From: Solirubrobacterales bacterium
GTDB taxonomy: Bacteria; Actinomycetota; Thermoleophilia; Solirubrobacterales; 70-9
Reading direction: 5' to 3'
Assembly (NCBI GenBank): GCA_016712175.1
Contig: JADJRQ010000002.1
Location: forward strand, 62,001 to 126,000
DNA length: 64,000 bases
Shown here: piece by piece, positions 43,253 through 52,901 of the stretch
Layout of the letters: the number at the start of each line of letters is the position of its first letter
Position numbering within the stretch: position 1 is the first letter of the stretch
Position numbers and translations under genes: made by a program
Notes under the pieces: model-generated
Told to the model about the DNA's origin: nothing
The model's database searches: none
The model's input: only the letters and a program-made list of their open reading frames with translations

Positions 43253-44404
43253 TCAGGCCGGCGCGTGCGGGAACTCGGAAGCCCGCTCCTGGAAAGAGAG
43301 GATCTTCGGGTTCTGAATCACGCCCTCGCGGATCTCGATCGCATCGGCGATCACCTCGTCGGTAAGCCAACTCGCTGACCCCTCCATCGTCGTGCGCAGA
43401 TGCGGCATCAGCGCGAGGCTGACCTCCCAGGTCGCCGAATCCCAGAGGAAGCTCGGGCTGTGGTCGACGGCGTAGTAGGTGAGCCCGTCGCCGACGGTGA
43501 AGGTCGGATCCGCGAACGACGTCGGCCGTGCCCATTCAAACCCCATGCCCTCGTCGCAGGAGACGTCGATGAAGAGGCTGCCGGAGGCAAACAGGGGCAA
43601 TTCCTCGTTGGTTACGAGAGTCAGTGGCGCATCGGTGTCCTGGAAGACGCAATTGACGATCACGTCGTGGCCGGACAGAAATTCGTGGACAGACTCGTCG
43701 CGGCCGTCGAGTTCGAGCGTGTCGCCGGGGCGATCGGGGTCCTGCTCGAAGGTGATCATCCGAACCGAGTGGATTGGGGAGGCGACGGCAGCGACCTCGC
43801 GTTGGGTCAGGACCGAGACTTCGTGCAAGCCTAGTGCCGCGAGCGCTGTCACCGCACCGCGTCCGGTCGCCCCGAAGCCGACTACGCAGGCCCGTAGCGG
43901 CCGCCCATACTGACCGGTGACCCCGGCCAGTTGTAGCGCGTGCATGACCGAGCAGTAGCCGGCAAGCTCGTTGTTCTTGTGGAAGACGTGCAGGTTGAAA
44001 GTGCCGTCGGAGTTCCAGTGGTTCATCGCCTCCCAGGCGATGATCGTCGCCCGGCGATCAATCGCTGCCTGGGTCAGCTCCACGTCCTGGACGCAGTGGG
44101 GCCAGCCCCAGAGCACCTGGCCTTCATGCATCTCTTGGACATCGGCCACCGACGGCTTCGGCTGCAGCAGCACGTCGCATTCGGCAACGAGCTCCTCGTG
44201 GGTGCGATGGCCGCCGACGAGTGGGGCGAGGTCGGCATCGCCAAACCCGAAGCGGCTGCCGTAGCCGTGCTCGAGGTAGATGCTCTCGCGTAGGTCCTGA
44301 TCGATGTCACTGAAGTGGCGGGGATGGAGCGGGAGCCGTCGTTCATCCAGTTTGCGAGAGCCGGCAAAGACTCCGAGAGAGAGGTGATCCATACGCCCGC
44401 TCAA
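43253..44404 (-). CDS. N5-(carboxyethyl)ornithine synthase-like dehydrogenase
   Basis: 383 residues of the alanine dehydrogenase/PNT family. The N-terminal domain begins LGVFAGSRKLDERRLPLHPR, and the NAD-binding glycine motif is CVVGFGATGRGAVTALAALG near 190. LWGWPHCVQDVELTQAAIDR and FIDVSCDEGMGFEWA are typical of N5-(carboxyethyl)ornithine synthases, which reductively join pyruvate and ornithine or lysine. It is the first core-like gene right of the att array and converges on it. Confidence 0.78.
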   Translation of the reverse strand: MSGRMDHLSLGVFAGSRKLDERRLPLHPRHFSDIDQDLRESIYLEHGYGSRFGFGDADLAPLVGGHRTHEELVAECDVLLQPKPSVADVQEMHEGQVLWGWPHCVQDVELTQAAIDRRATIIAWEAMNHWNSDGTFNLHVFHKNNELAGYCSVMHALQLAGVTGQYGRPLRACVVGFGATGRGAVTALAALGLHEVSVLTQREVAAVASPIHSVRMITFEQDPDRPGDTLELDGRDESVHEFLSGHDVIVNCVFQDTDAPLTLVTNEELPLFASGSLFIDVSCDEGMGFEWARPTSFADPTFTVGDGLTYYAVDHSPSFLWDSATWEVSLALMPHLRTTMEGSASWLTDEVIADAIEIREGVIQNPKILSFQERASEFPHAPA

Positions 44405-44552
44405 CGTTACTACCCGATCGTCCGGAGCCGACGGTGCCTGGGTGTCCTCTCGAGTGGGAGGCGCAAATCAAGACGACAGATCCGCTCTTCTGGTCACCGT
44501 TACGTGACCAGATGGGTCGGCCGGGGCCCTTCACCTCGGGTACAATCGCTTT

Positions 44553-46100
44553 GTGAATGAGTCCAGCCCGGACAGGCGCGGCCCCGTCTGGGTCACTTCA
44601 TCAACGCGACTACTCTCGCCGACACAGCTACGGACGAAGCTGAGTACTTCGCCGCAATTGCTGATTCTGGGCGGCATCGTCCTGCTGGGCGCGATCCTTC
44701 GCTTCGCGACCCTCGACATCCAGAGTTTCAGGTACGACGAAACGGTGACCGTCATGCGAATCCTGCAGCCGAACCTGTTCGACACATTGTCAGCGATTCC
44801 GAACAGTGAGTCGGCTCCACCGTTCTACTACTTCATCGCCTGGTTCTGGTCGCAGGTGTTCGGCAGCGGCGAGGTCGGCTTGAGGTCGCTTTCGGCATTG
44901 CTCGGCACGGGATCTATCGTGGTGATGTACCTGAGTGCTGTCGCTCTGAAGCTCCCGCGCCGCGCCGGCCTGATCGCCAGCGGGCTGGTTGCCGTGAGTC
45001 CCGTGCTCATCTGGTTCTCGCAGGATGCGCGTGCCTACTCACTGGTTTTCTTCCTGGCAGCGCTTGCCTTCTATTTCTTTGCGAAGTCCCTGGATGAAAC
45101 CAGGACAAAGTTTCTGGTCGGCTGGGCAGTCTGCTCGGTGCTCGCTATGTGGACCCACTACTTCACGGGATTCCTGTTCATAGGCGAGGCTGCGCTGCTT
45201 CTGCTCTGGGCCGAAAATCGCCGCCGTGTCCTCGTGGCAATCGCGGGAATCGCGGTCGGCACCCTTGCGGTAGTCCCGATCGCCCTCCAGCAGACGGGCA
45301 ACGACAACGCCTCCTGGATCGGCGACCAGTCCTTCGGCTACCGGATCGAGCGGATCGTGGCCAAGATCGTTGGCAACGACAACGGTGGCGAGCACGGAAT
45401 CAGGGTTGCCGGCCGGATCCCACTCTTGATTCCCGCGAGCCTCACCCTCGCGGGATTGGCAATGCTGTTCGGGCTTGCCGACAAGCGGGAGCGCAGGGGA
45501 GCCGGCATCGCTGCGATCATCGCGCTGTGCGGCCTCGGAATACCTCTGCTGCTGGCCCCGTTCGGACTCGACTACTTCAATGCCAGGAACCTGACTCCGG
45601 TTTTCATGCCGATCATGCTTGTGATCGGTGCCGGTTTCGGTGTCAAGAAATCCGCCTGGGTGGGCCCCTTCCTCGGTTCTCTGGCCTGCATACTGGCCCT
45701 GGTATTCACCGTCGACATGCTCCGCCAGCCTCGCTACCAACGTGAAGACCTGAGGGGGGCCGCAAAGGTAATCGGCAAGCCCGGTGCCCACGGTGCAGTC
45801 GTCACCATCAGGCACGCGGCCACCGTACCGGTTGCCTACTACCTGGGACTGGTGCCAGCTAGAGGCAAGACGTTGCGACTGAGTGAAATCGACCTGGTCG
45901 GCTCGGGCAACGTGATCAGGAAGAACGCGAAGAGACTGATACCACCAGGCTTTCGTCAAGTCGACTTTCGGCCGGTCTCGTACAGCTACTCGCTGGCCAG
46001 GTTCAAGTCAGACCGGCCGGTTGATGTTCCCAGGAAAGAATTGAGGGTCGGCAAGCTGACGGGCGACAGCCCAACTTCGTCAGTGCTCGTTGCCCCCTAG
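44553..46100 (+). CDS. GT39-like polytopic membrane glycosyltransferase
   Basis: 515 residues from GTG at 44553. About 10-11 hydrophobic helices start at LLILGGIVLLGAILRFATL. The acidic motif FRYDETVTVMRIL in the first periplasmic loop and SAPPFYYFIAWFWSQVFGSG are characteristic of ArnT/PMT-like GT-C enzymes using lipid-linked sugars. The C-terminal soluble part is short. It is divergent from the dehydrogenase gene with 148 bases between starts. Confidence 0.78.
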   Translation: MNESSPDRRGPVWVTSSTRLLSPTQLRTKLSTSPQLLILGGIVLLGAILRFATLDIQSFRYDETVTVMRILQPNLFDTLSAIPNSESAPPFYYFIAWFWSQVFGSGEVGLRSLSALLGTGSIVVMYLSAVALKLPRRAGLIASGLVAVSPVLIWFSQDARAYSLVFFLAALAFYFFAKSLDETRTKFLVGWAVCSVLAMWTHYFTGFLFIGEAALLLLWAENRRRVLVAIAGIAVGTLAVVPIALQQTGNDNASWIGDQSFGYRIERIVAKIVGNDNGGEHGIRVAGRIPLLIPASLTLAGLAMLFGLADKRERRGAGIAAIIALCGLGIPLLLAPFGLDYFNARNLTPVFMPIMLVIGAGFGVKKSAWVGPFLGSLACILALVFTVDMLRQPRYQREDLRGAAKVIGKPGAHGAVVTIRHAATVPVAYYLGLVPARGKTLRLSEIDLVGSGNVIRKNAKRLIPPGFRQVDFRPVSYSYSLARFKSDRPVDVPRKELRVGKLTGDSPTSSVLVAP

Positions 46101-46299
46101 CGGCTTCGCCGGTTGCGGCAGTTTCTTCGCGTCTAAGTCGTCTCTCTTCCTGCAGCGGTCAAGTGCCTGTCCCGGCACCGCTGAACCCAAGGTCATCGTG
46201 TCAAATCGGAGAGGTAGTACACTCTTCACAGGGAAGGGTCCGCTTCAGGAACCGTTGCGGTTGGCCATTCGAATTGTGATTCGTTAGGGAGGCGTAACC

Positions 46300-46827
46300 G
46301 TGGGTACTGTTCCAAGCTGTCACAGCTTCGATGAGGGTCGCATTTGTGTGAAATGGGGTCCGCTGGCCGTTCTGTTCTTGGTCTGCCTGGCCCTGGTTCT
46401 GACGGCCTCAGTCGCTTTGGTGCCGGGAGCTGATGCGAAATCGTTGAAACCAGGCTCTTACCGAGGAAAGATCCACCCGACTGACGCTTCATCTTCCACG
46501 TCCGACACTGTCATCAAGTTCAAGGTGACCCGATCTGGCACCAAGATCAAACGGCTTTCCGCAGAGTTCTACTACGGGTGCTGGATTGGTGGCACCTTCA
46601 CCCTGCAGCCCTATCGATTCCCTTCGTTCCACAAAGGACCCATCAAGGTGAAGCGAAACGGGCGTTTCTCGGCCAGAGACGTGGTCGACAAGAAGGCTGG
46701 TTTCATCGTCAAGTTTTCCGGCAAGACCAAGGGGTCCTCGCGGGCCAAGGGTTCGATTTCCCTGAATACAACAACCAAAGGCAACGGCTGCGGGCGGGAC
46801 TTCACCTGGAAAGCCAAGCAAAAGTAG
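46300..46827 (+). CDS. Secreted hypothetical protein
   Basis: 175 residues from GTG at 46300, with AGGGAGG ending 6 bases upstream. A hydrophobic helix (LAVLFLVCLALVLTASVALV) serves as signal or anchor. The mature part is beta-rich with Lys/Gly turns (SDTVIKFKVTRSGTKIKRLS) and three cysteines. It resembles small secreted beta-sandwich proteins frequent in soil actinobacteria; function unknown. Confidence 0.65.
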   Translation: MGTVPSCHSFDEGRICVKWGPLAVLFLVCLALVLTASVALVPGADAKSLKPGSYRGKIHPTDASSSTSDTVIKFKVTRSGTKIKRLSAEFYYGCWIGGTFTLQPYRFPSFHKGPIKVKRNGRFSARDVVDKKAGFIVKFSGKTKGSSRAKGSISLNTTTKGNGCGRDFTWKAKQK

Positions 46828-46924
46828 CCGACGCAGCGCAGGGAGACAATTTCCCACATGACGAGGATGTTTGCACGTGCTTCGTCTTCATCCAGGAAGC
46901 CATGGAGCCTCTTGCCGGCTTTGA

Positions 46925-47404
46925 TTAAAGTCGGCCCAGCTTCTCGTACAACGCAAATTCTTTCCTGAAGAGCCCGTCGACCTTGTGGGCTTTGCCACCC
47001 TTTTTCTTGAGCCGGAAGATTCGCCGGTCCAACTTCTTGATCCGGCGACTTATCGGCCTGATGAATTTTTTCCCAGTTTTTCTGTCGAGGTTCTTGATCT
47101 TGCGGGAATCCGGTGCCCAGAGAACCTCGGCGGCTGAAGCTGCGGAAAGGCATTCGGGAGTCCGGGGATTCACCTTCACCTTCTTCAGCAGCGGTTCCGG
47201 ATCTGAAATGCAGCCGGCATCGGCGAGGCTGTGGATGAACTTCCGAAATTCGAGCCTTGCCTGCTTGTCCGAGTTCTTCGAATAATCGGCCGAGTAGCCG
47301 AAGCAGTGACCCTGGCCGACGACATCAACCGGCGAGATCCGCCCCGCCCTCTGGCGTTGATTCGTGCAAGACCCGGAGGCATCGACTACTTTAAACACAA
47401 CCAT
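46925..47404 (-). CDS. Hypothetical basic protein
   Basis: 159 residues as an open minus-strand frame (MVVFKVVDASGSCTNQRQRA). It has no membrane segment, is Cys-containing in the first 85 residues and Lys/Arg-rich at the C-terminus (RPISRRIKKLDRRIFRLKKK). No family is recognised, and the start is uncertain because only 24 bases separate it from the divergent TPP-enzyme gene. It could be the remaining part of a longer degraded secreted protein. Confidence 0.45.
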   Translation of the reverse strand: MVVFKVVDASGSCTNQRQRAGRISPVDVVGQGHCFGYSADYSKNSDKQARLEFRKFIHSLADAGCISDPEPLLKKVKVNPRTPECLSAASAAEVLWAPDSRKIKNLDRKTGKKFIRPISRRIKKLDRRIFRLKKKGGKAHKVDGLFRKEFALYEKLGRL

Positions 47405-47428
47405 TGTGAAAACTCCAGGGAGGCACAG

Positions 47429-49141
47429 ATGAGTGAGATCACCGGAGGCGAGCTTTTCGCCCGAGCTCTCGAGGCAGAAGGCATCGAATTCATGTTCGGC
47501 CTGCCTTCACCGGCATCGGACCCCATTCTCGCCCAGCTGAAGTCCCACGGCATCCGGTTCGTGCCGGTGCGCCACGAAGCGGCCGCAGTGCACATGGCAG
47601 AAGGGCTCTACCGCACCACCGGGAAGGTTGGCGCGGTCATCGGAAACCCGGGGCCCGGCTCGGCCAATCTGCTGCCGGGTGTGATCACTGCCCTCCACGA
47701 GGGCACTCCGGTGATGGTGATCACCTCCCAGCACCGGATGGGCGTCGTCTATCCCTCGACGCCGGCGACTTACCAGGGACAGGATCAGGTCGACCTCTTC
47801 CGGCCGACTGTCAAATGGGGCGGCCCGATCTTCGACTGGGCCAGGATCCCCGAGGTAATGCAGCTGGCCTTCCGGGAGATGTGGAACGGCCGGCCAGGAC
47901 CCGTTCACGTCGACCTGCCCTCGCCCGTGATCTACGAGACCAGGGACGAATCGACCGCCCCGGTCCAGGCACCCACCAGCTATCGCAGTAACGGACCCGA
48001 AGCTTCAGCCGGACAACTGGACGAAGCCACAGCGATCCTCCTTTCGGCCAAACGGCCGGTGGTGATCTCCGGCACCGGGGTCGACCGGGCCGGGGCAAAC
48101 GAAGCGCTGCTGGAAGTGGTCGGCCTGCTCGGCTGTCCGGTGATCACGACCGGTGCCGGCCGCTCGACCGTGTCGGCGGAGCACCCGAACTTCGTCTACG
48201 GCTTCGGTGGTGCAGGAGATGAAGTCCGCCGGGAGGCCGACGTCCTGCTCGTCGCCGGGTCAAGGATAGGCAACCTGGACGTGCCCTATGACAAGTACTG
48301 GGGTGACCCGTCGGGTCAGCGCCTGATCCAGATCGATATCGATCAGGCCAACTTTGGTGTGACCCGTCCCCTGGAACTGGGGATCGTCTCCGATGCCAGG
48401 AACGCGCTGGATGGGATCGCCGAACGGCTGCGATCTTCCGACATCCCGGAGCGATCAGGCGACGACCTCGCCCGGTATCGCGCCCTCGACGAGAAGCTCC
48501 GGGGCGAGCAGGCCACACCGATCCTCGAGTGGCACGGACCAGGCATCCACCCCGCCCACGCAATGGGAGTGATCGGCTCGGTGTTCGGATCCGAGGCGGT
48601 CTACAACGCCGATGGCGGCAACACCGCCCTCTGGGCCCACGCCATTCTGCCTCCAACCCGGCCCCGGTCGTACCACTCGACGCCCGAACTCGGGATGCTC
48701 GGCGTGGGTATACCGATGGGCATCGGCTCCAAGCTCGGTGCCCCTGAACGCAACGTCGTCTGCATCAGCGGGGACGGAGCCGCCGGGTTCAATTTCATGG
48801 AGATGCAGTCTGCTGCTCGCGAAAACCTCGACATCACGGCCGTCGTCTTCGCCGAAGGCAGCTGGACGATGGAGGTGCCGAATGAAATCGAACACTACGG
48901 GGAGACCTTCGGTACTGATCAGGGTGAAATTCGATGGGATGTCGCCGCCGAGGGCCTTGGTTGTCACGGCGAATATGTCGAGACGATCGAAGATCTGGAA
49001 CCCGCCCTCCGGCGCGCAAAGGACCACGACGGCCCCAGCGTGATCTGCCTGCGTACCGACATCGAAGCCAACCTTGCCGTGCCCGAGGCCATGGTTGCCC
49101 GCTTCTCCGAGGTCTACACGGGTCCGGCCGGCGGGGAGTAA
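47429..49141 (+). CDS. Thiamine-diphosphate-dependent enzyme, acetolactate synthase-like
   Basis: 570 residues from ATG at 47429, with AGGGAGG 5 bases upstream. It has the three domains of ALS-type enzymes: PYR domain (catalytic Glu in FVPVRHEAAAVHMAEGLYR), central domain (AKRPVVISGTGVDRAGANEA), and PP domain with the TPP motif GDGAAGFNFMEMQSAARENL. QDQVDLFRPTVKWGG follows the ALS/oxalyl-CoA decarboxylase pattern. No small regulatory subunit is adjacent, so it may be a catabolic 2-oxoacid or oxalyl-CoA type enzyme rather than IlvB. Confidence 0.82.
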   Translation: MSEITGGELFARALEAEGIEFMFGLPSPASDPILAQLKSHGIRFVPVRHEAAAVHMAEGLYRTTGKVGAVIGNPGPGSANLLPGVITALHEGTPVMVITSQHRMGVVYPSTPATYQGQDQVDLFRPTVKWGGPIFDWARIPEVMQLAFREMWNGRPGPVHVDLPSPVIYETRDESTAPVQAPTSYRSNGPEASAGQLDEATAILLSAKRPVVISGTGVDRAGANEALLEVVGLLGCPVITTGAGRSTVSAEHPNFVYGFGGAGDEVRREADVLLVAGSRIGNLDVPYDKYWGDPSGQRLIQIDIDQANFGVTRPLELGIVSDARNALDGIAERLRSSDIPERSGDDLARYRALDEKLRGEQATPILEWHGPGIHPAHAMGVIGSVFGSEAVYNADGGNTALWAHAILPPTRPRSYHSTPELGMLGVGIPMGIGSKLGAPERNVVCISGDGAAGFNFMEMQSAARENLDITAVVFAEGSWTMEVPNEIEHYGETFGTDQGEIRWDVAAEGLGCHGEYVETIEDLEPALRRAKDHDGPSVICLRTDIEANLAVPEAMVARFSEVYTGPAGGE

Positions 49142-49253
49142 GGATAAGCGGCCCCCGGTATCAAACGACTGACAGGGCACCGGTCCAGCACGGGAGCTGT
49201 CCAGCTGGGGAGCGCCGGGAGTTTCGCCCTCCGTCCGGCACCAGGTTTCGAAC

Positions 49254-50342
49254 ATGACGGGAACCAGCAGCTCATTGGCAGCTCGGGTCGACTCCGGCAT
49301 CAAGGGAATGTCACCGGCCAACTTTGCTCTGGTGATGGCCACCGGCATCGTTTCGATAGCAGCTCACCTGCTCGGCTTCGACGTGATTTCGAAACCTCTC
49401 TTCGCCTTGAACTGTGTTTTCTACATGGTGCTCTGGGCGCTGACCCTCCTTCGGGTATTCCGCTACCGGCAGGAAGTCGTTTTCGATCTGACCACCCACA
49501 GCATCGGAGCCGGCTTCCTCACCACCGTCGCCGCCACCTGCGTTCTCGGCAGTCAGTCGATCCTGCTGTTCGGGTGGTTTCAATTCGCCACTGTCCTGCT
49601 CGGCGTCGGTGCCTTCCTCTGGATCGTCCTGACCTACGCGATTTTCACCGCGTTCACCATCAAGCAGGACAAGCCCTCGCTGGCCAAAGGAATCAACGGC
49701 GGCTGGCTGCTGGCCGTCGTCGCCACCCAGTCGGTTGCCGTTCTGACCGCGCTGCTGGCCGCCCACTGGGGGCAGCCCACCCGCCTCCACGCGAACTACG
49801 TCGCACTCTCGATGTGGCTCTGGGGCGGCATGTTCTACATCTGGATCATTTCGCTGATCTTCTACCGCTACACCTTCTTCCGCTTCGAACCGGACGACCT
49901 CGCGCCGCCTTACTGGATCAACATGGGCGCGATGGCGATTTCAGTTCTGGCGGGTTCACTGCTTCTCGCCAACAGCGATAGCGCCGCTCCCTTTCTCCAT
50001 TCGACCAGACCGTTCCTCGAAGGGTTCACGATCTTCTTCTGGGCAACCGGAACCTGGTGGATTCCGATCATCGCCATCCTTGCGGTCTGGCGGTACGGAT
50101 ATAAGCGGCTGCCATTCGAATACGACCCGCTCTACTGGGGAGCGGTGTTCCCGCTGGGCATGCACTCAGCGGCCACCTACAAAATGGCCGATGTCATGAA
50201 CCTCGAGTTCCTCGACTTCATCCCGAAGGTGTTCCTGGTGCTCGCCCTGGCCGCTTGGCTGGCGACGCTGATCGGAATGTCCAAGTCGATCGTCCGGCAG
50301 CTACGACCGATGAGTAGTGCTCCGGATTCAGCCGCGCCCTAA
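49254..50342 (+). CDS. SLAC1/TDT-family transporter (TehA-like)
   Basis: 362 residues with about ten hydrophobic helices. MSPANFALVMATGIVSIAAH is the family opening, and WATGTWWIPIIAILAVWRYG and WGAVFPLGMHSAATYKMADV are typical of the tellurite-resistance/dicarboxylate/SLAC1 group. It probably moves an anion such as sulfite, nitrate or a C4-dicarboxylate. It follows the TPP enzyme on the same strand with a 112-base gap. Confidence 0.85.
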   Translation: MTGTSSSLAARVDSGIKGMSPANFALVMATGIVSIAAHLLGFDVISKPLFALNCVFYMVLWALTLLRVFRYRQEVVFDLTTHSIGAGFLTTVAATCVLGSQSILLFGWFQFATVLLGVGAFLWIVLTYAIFTAFTIKQDKPSLAKGINGGWLLAVVATQSVAVLTALLAAHWGQPTRLHANYVALSMWLWGGMFYIWIISLIFYRYTFFRFEPDDLAPPYWINMGAMAISVLAGSLLLANSDSAAPFLHSTRPFLEGFTIFFWATGTWWIPIIAILAVWRYGYKRLPFEYDPLYWGAVFPLGMHSAATYKMADVMNLEFLDFIPKVFLVLALAAWLATLIGMSKSIVRQLRPMSSAPDSAAP

Positions 50343-50551
50343 GGCCGTCTCCCTCAGTCGCCGTACGAGGGGGGATCGCTCAACCATAATTGTTGTCTGG
50401 TGGGACCGGAAAAGTTCCCTCTCGATCTTCGTGGCCGCTTATACTGCTCGCATGTCTGGATCCCGCATCAGACCGGCTTGTCCCAGTGTCAGAGGAAAAA
50501 GTCCACCCCAGAGCGGGAAGGTTCGTGGACTAAGACGAAAGGAAACAGTCG

Positions 50552-50980
50552 ATGTCCTTCAAGAAGATCATCTGGGCAACAGACGGGTCGGAAGCGGCCG
50601 ACACCGCCCTCACGTATGTCAAGTCCCTGGCCAGCCAGGAAGGTGCGTCCCTGACTGTCGTCTACATCGACGAGAGTGTTGTTGGTCCCGGTGCGGGATT
50701 TCCAGCTCAGATCGACCCATCTGAACTCAAGGAAAAGATCAAACAACAGGTAGCCAGCCTCTCCGAAGAGGGAATCGACTCGGACTTCAAGGTCGTCTCT
50801 GGCCCCTCCATCAAGGCTGCCGCGCAAATGATCACCGAGGCGGCTCGCGACGAAGGCGCGGACCTGATCGTCGTCGCGACGCGCGGCCACACGGCCCTCA
50901 GCGGACTGCTGCTCGGAAGCGTCACCCATCGGCTGCTCCAGCTGGCACCGTGCCCCGTGCTTGCCGTTCCTGTTTCATAG
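50552..50980 (+). CDS. Universal stress protein (UspA family)
   Basis: 142 residues. It begins MSFKKIIWATDGSEAADTAL with the conserved Asp near residue 11 and ends with the ATP-binding pattern VVATRGHTALSGLLLGSVTH, then LLQLAPCPVLAVP (G-x2-G-x9-G-S). It should bind ATP and act in stress or dormancy responses. It lies 12 bases upstream of the dehydratase-like gene, so the two may be co-transcribed. Confidence 0.92.
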   Translation: MSFKKIIWATDGSEAADTALTYVKSLASQEGASLTVVYIDESVVGPGAGFPAQIDPSELKEKIKQQVASLSEEGIDSDFKVVSGPSIKAAAQMITEAARDEGADLIVVATRGHTALSGLLLGSVTHRLLQLAPCPVLAVPVS

Positions 50981-50992
50981 CGAGAACTTCGG

Positions 50993-51900
50993 GTGAGCAC
51001 CGCCGCCGGACTTCCTGCGGAGCTCGACATGGCGACGCTCGAAGAGAGCCACCGGCGATCCTCGGTGACAGCGCGACGCACCCCGCTTCTGACCGCGGGC
51101 AGCCTCGGTCAACGCCTCGGCGGGCCTTTGATCCTGAAGGCGGAGAACCTTCAGCGCACCGGCTCTTTCAAACTCCGGGGAGCTCTGAACAAGCTGGGCA
51201 ACTGTGATTCGTCGGCGGGAGTCGTCGCCGGAAGCGCCGGCAACCATGCCCAGTCCCTCGCCTACGCCGCTCGAAAGTTCGGATTGTCGGAGTGCAGGCC
51301 GAACGCTGTGCCCCTTTTCTCGACCCTGCCAGGTCGGGCGGCCCACCGCAGGCTGCTCCACTTTCGACGATCGCCGACGGGATCGCCGTCAAGCATCCCG
51401 GGGAGATAACCAGACCGCTCGTCTCGGAACTCGTCGATGACCTGGTGAAGGTGCCGGAGACGGCGATCGCCGAGGCGATGGCTCTGCTCCTGGAACGATC
51501 CAAGCTGGTCGTCGAGGGCGCGGGAGCCGCTGCGCTCGCCGCGGTCACCAGCGGCCTCGTGGACCTCGCCCCGGAGTCGCCGACCGTAGTCATCCTCTCG
51601 GGCGGCAACGTCGACATCGGCCTGCTCGCGAAGATCACGGAGCGAGAGGAGACGCAGCAGGGCTGGCGACTGCGGCTCTCCACCCTCGTTAGCGACCGGC
51701 CCGGCGGACTCGCGGAACTGCTCGCGACCGTGGCGGAAACCAAGGCCAACCTGATCAGGGTCGATCACGTTCGCGACGCGGCGGATCTCGATGTGCGCGA
51801 GACGGGGATCGAACTGACCGTCGAAACCCGCGGACACGATCACGCCGAGGCGGTCAAGAAGGTGCTCAGGGAAGCCGGTTACGAAACATCAGAGATTTGA
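50993..51900 (+). pseudogene. ilvA: Threonine dehydratase with internal deletion
   Basis: A PLP-dependent threonine ammonia-lyase with a C-terminal ACT-like domain. The first about 97 residues (RTPLLTAGSLGQRLGG, catalytic Lys in TGSFKLRGALNKL, SAGNHAQSLAYAARKFG) are intact. At about 51281 the frame jumps to IVGVQAERCAPFL, which in a normal enzyme lies some 130-150 residues later. The second part (VVEGAGAAALAA, VVILSGGNVDI, ACT segment to 51900) is in another frame. It lacks half of the PLP domain and cannot work unless the gap is an assembly collapse. Confidence 0.82.
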
Positions 51901-51930
51901 GCCTGGCGGTGAGTAGGGCGACGTGAGACC

Positions 51931-51971
51931 TGCGGTCGATCAGCCCCACTGAGCGGGGCTGATCGACCGCA
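51931..51971. terminator. Bidirectional hairpin terminator
   Basis: A perfect 17-bp stem (tgcggtcgatcagcccc with its complement) and 7-base loop between two convergent genes. No T tract follows on either strand, so it may stop transcription through the stem alone. Confidence 0.65.
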
Positions 51972-51996
51972 CTTCATCCCGGACGAGGAATTCCAG

Positions 51997-52641
51997 TTAA
52001 GGATGGCTGCCGTTGCCGCCCGATCCACCGGCACCACCATTTCCGCCGGTACCCCCTGCGCCCCCGTCGCCACCATTGCCAAAGATTCCGCCGGCACCAC
52101 CATCACCGCCGGCTCCGGTCAATCCCGTCGGACCGGTTACACCGGTCGGACCGGTATCACCTGTCGAACCCGTTTCACCGGTAGGGAATCCCTGGCCAGT
52201 CGGCCCCTGCGGACCGGTAGGACCGGGCGCGCCTTTAGGGCCGGTAGCTCCGACGGGTCCGGGTGCACCAGGTTGCCCGGCGGCTCCAGGCGGTCCGGCT
52301 GGACCGATAGCGCCCGGCGCACCGTTCTTTCCGTCGATTCCGTTTTTTCCGGCCGGACCCGCCAGGCCGCGGTGACCGGCTGCTCCCTGCTTGCCCCGAA
52401 CGCCCCGCTGGTTCCAGGAGATCTTTCGCTGGCCGGCCGGGCAATGACCGTTCTTCGAAGTCAGGTTGAGCGTGTGAAGGCTCTTGGTCACACAGGCGTA
52501 GATCGTGCTGCCCGATCCTGCTGAAGAAGTCGTCGCGGGCGAGTTGGTGACGGCATAAGAAGTCCCACCCAGCGCAACGAACAAGGCGAGGTAGGCGATG
52601 ATGTTGGTCCGGACATGCTTTACCAACGACTGTGCGGTCAT
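51997..52641 (-). CDS. Collagen-like repeat protein with glycine-rich tail
   Basis: 214 residues. The N-terminal membrane/signal segment VRTNIIAYLALFVALGGTSY is followed by about 55 residues including two cysteines, then about 33 Gly-X-Y triplets (GAPGPVGATGPKGAPGPTGP) that should form a triple helix. The last 40 residues are Gly/Asn-rich (GGAGGIFGNGGDGGAGG). Such proteins are surface-exposed filaments. It converges on the dehydratase gene across the hairpin. Confidence 0.83.
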   Translation of the reverse strand: MTAQSLVKHVRTNIIAYLALFVALGGTSYAVTNSPATTSSAGSGSTIYACVTKSLHTLNLTSKNGHCPAGQRKISWNQRGVRGKQGAAGHRGLAGPAGKNGIDGKNGAPGAIGPAGPPGAAGQPGAPGPVGATGPKGAPGPTGPQGPTGQGFPTGETGSTGDTGPTGVTGPTGLTGAGGDGGAGGIFGNGGDGGAGGTGGNGGAGGSGGNGSHP

Positions 52642-52901
52642 TTAGCGACCATACCTCCGGCAATCTGAAAAGGCAACCCCCATTCTTGGGGTCTCCGCAC
52701 CGACCCGCCGCTGTAGTCCTGGCAGGACGAATCTCTGTCAGAGTCATGCCGCCCGGTGGGGCTGTCGTCGCTCACCCCAACACACCGGGGCTGAATCTCC
52801 CGGGACTGCGTCGGCAAGATCAACGAACGAACGAACATCGCTCGTCTTTTTGCTAGATTCGCCGCAGTCGGGCGGTGCCGTGCCGCCCAAGGGGGAAGGG
52901 A

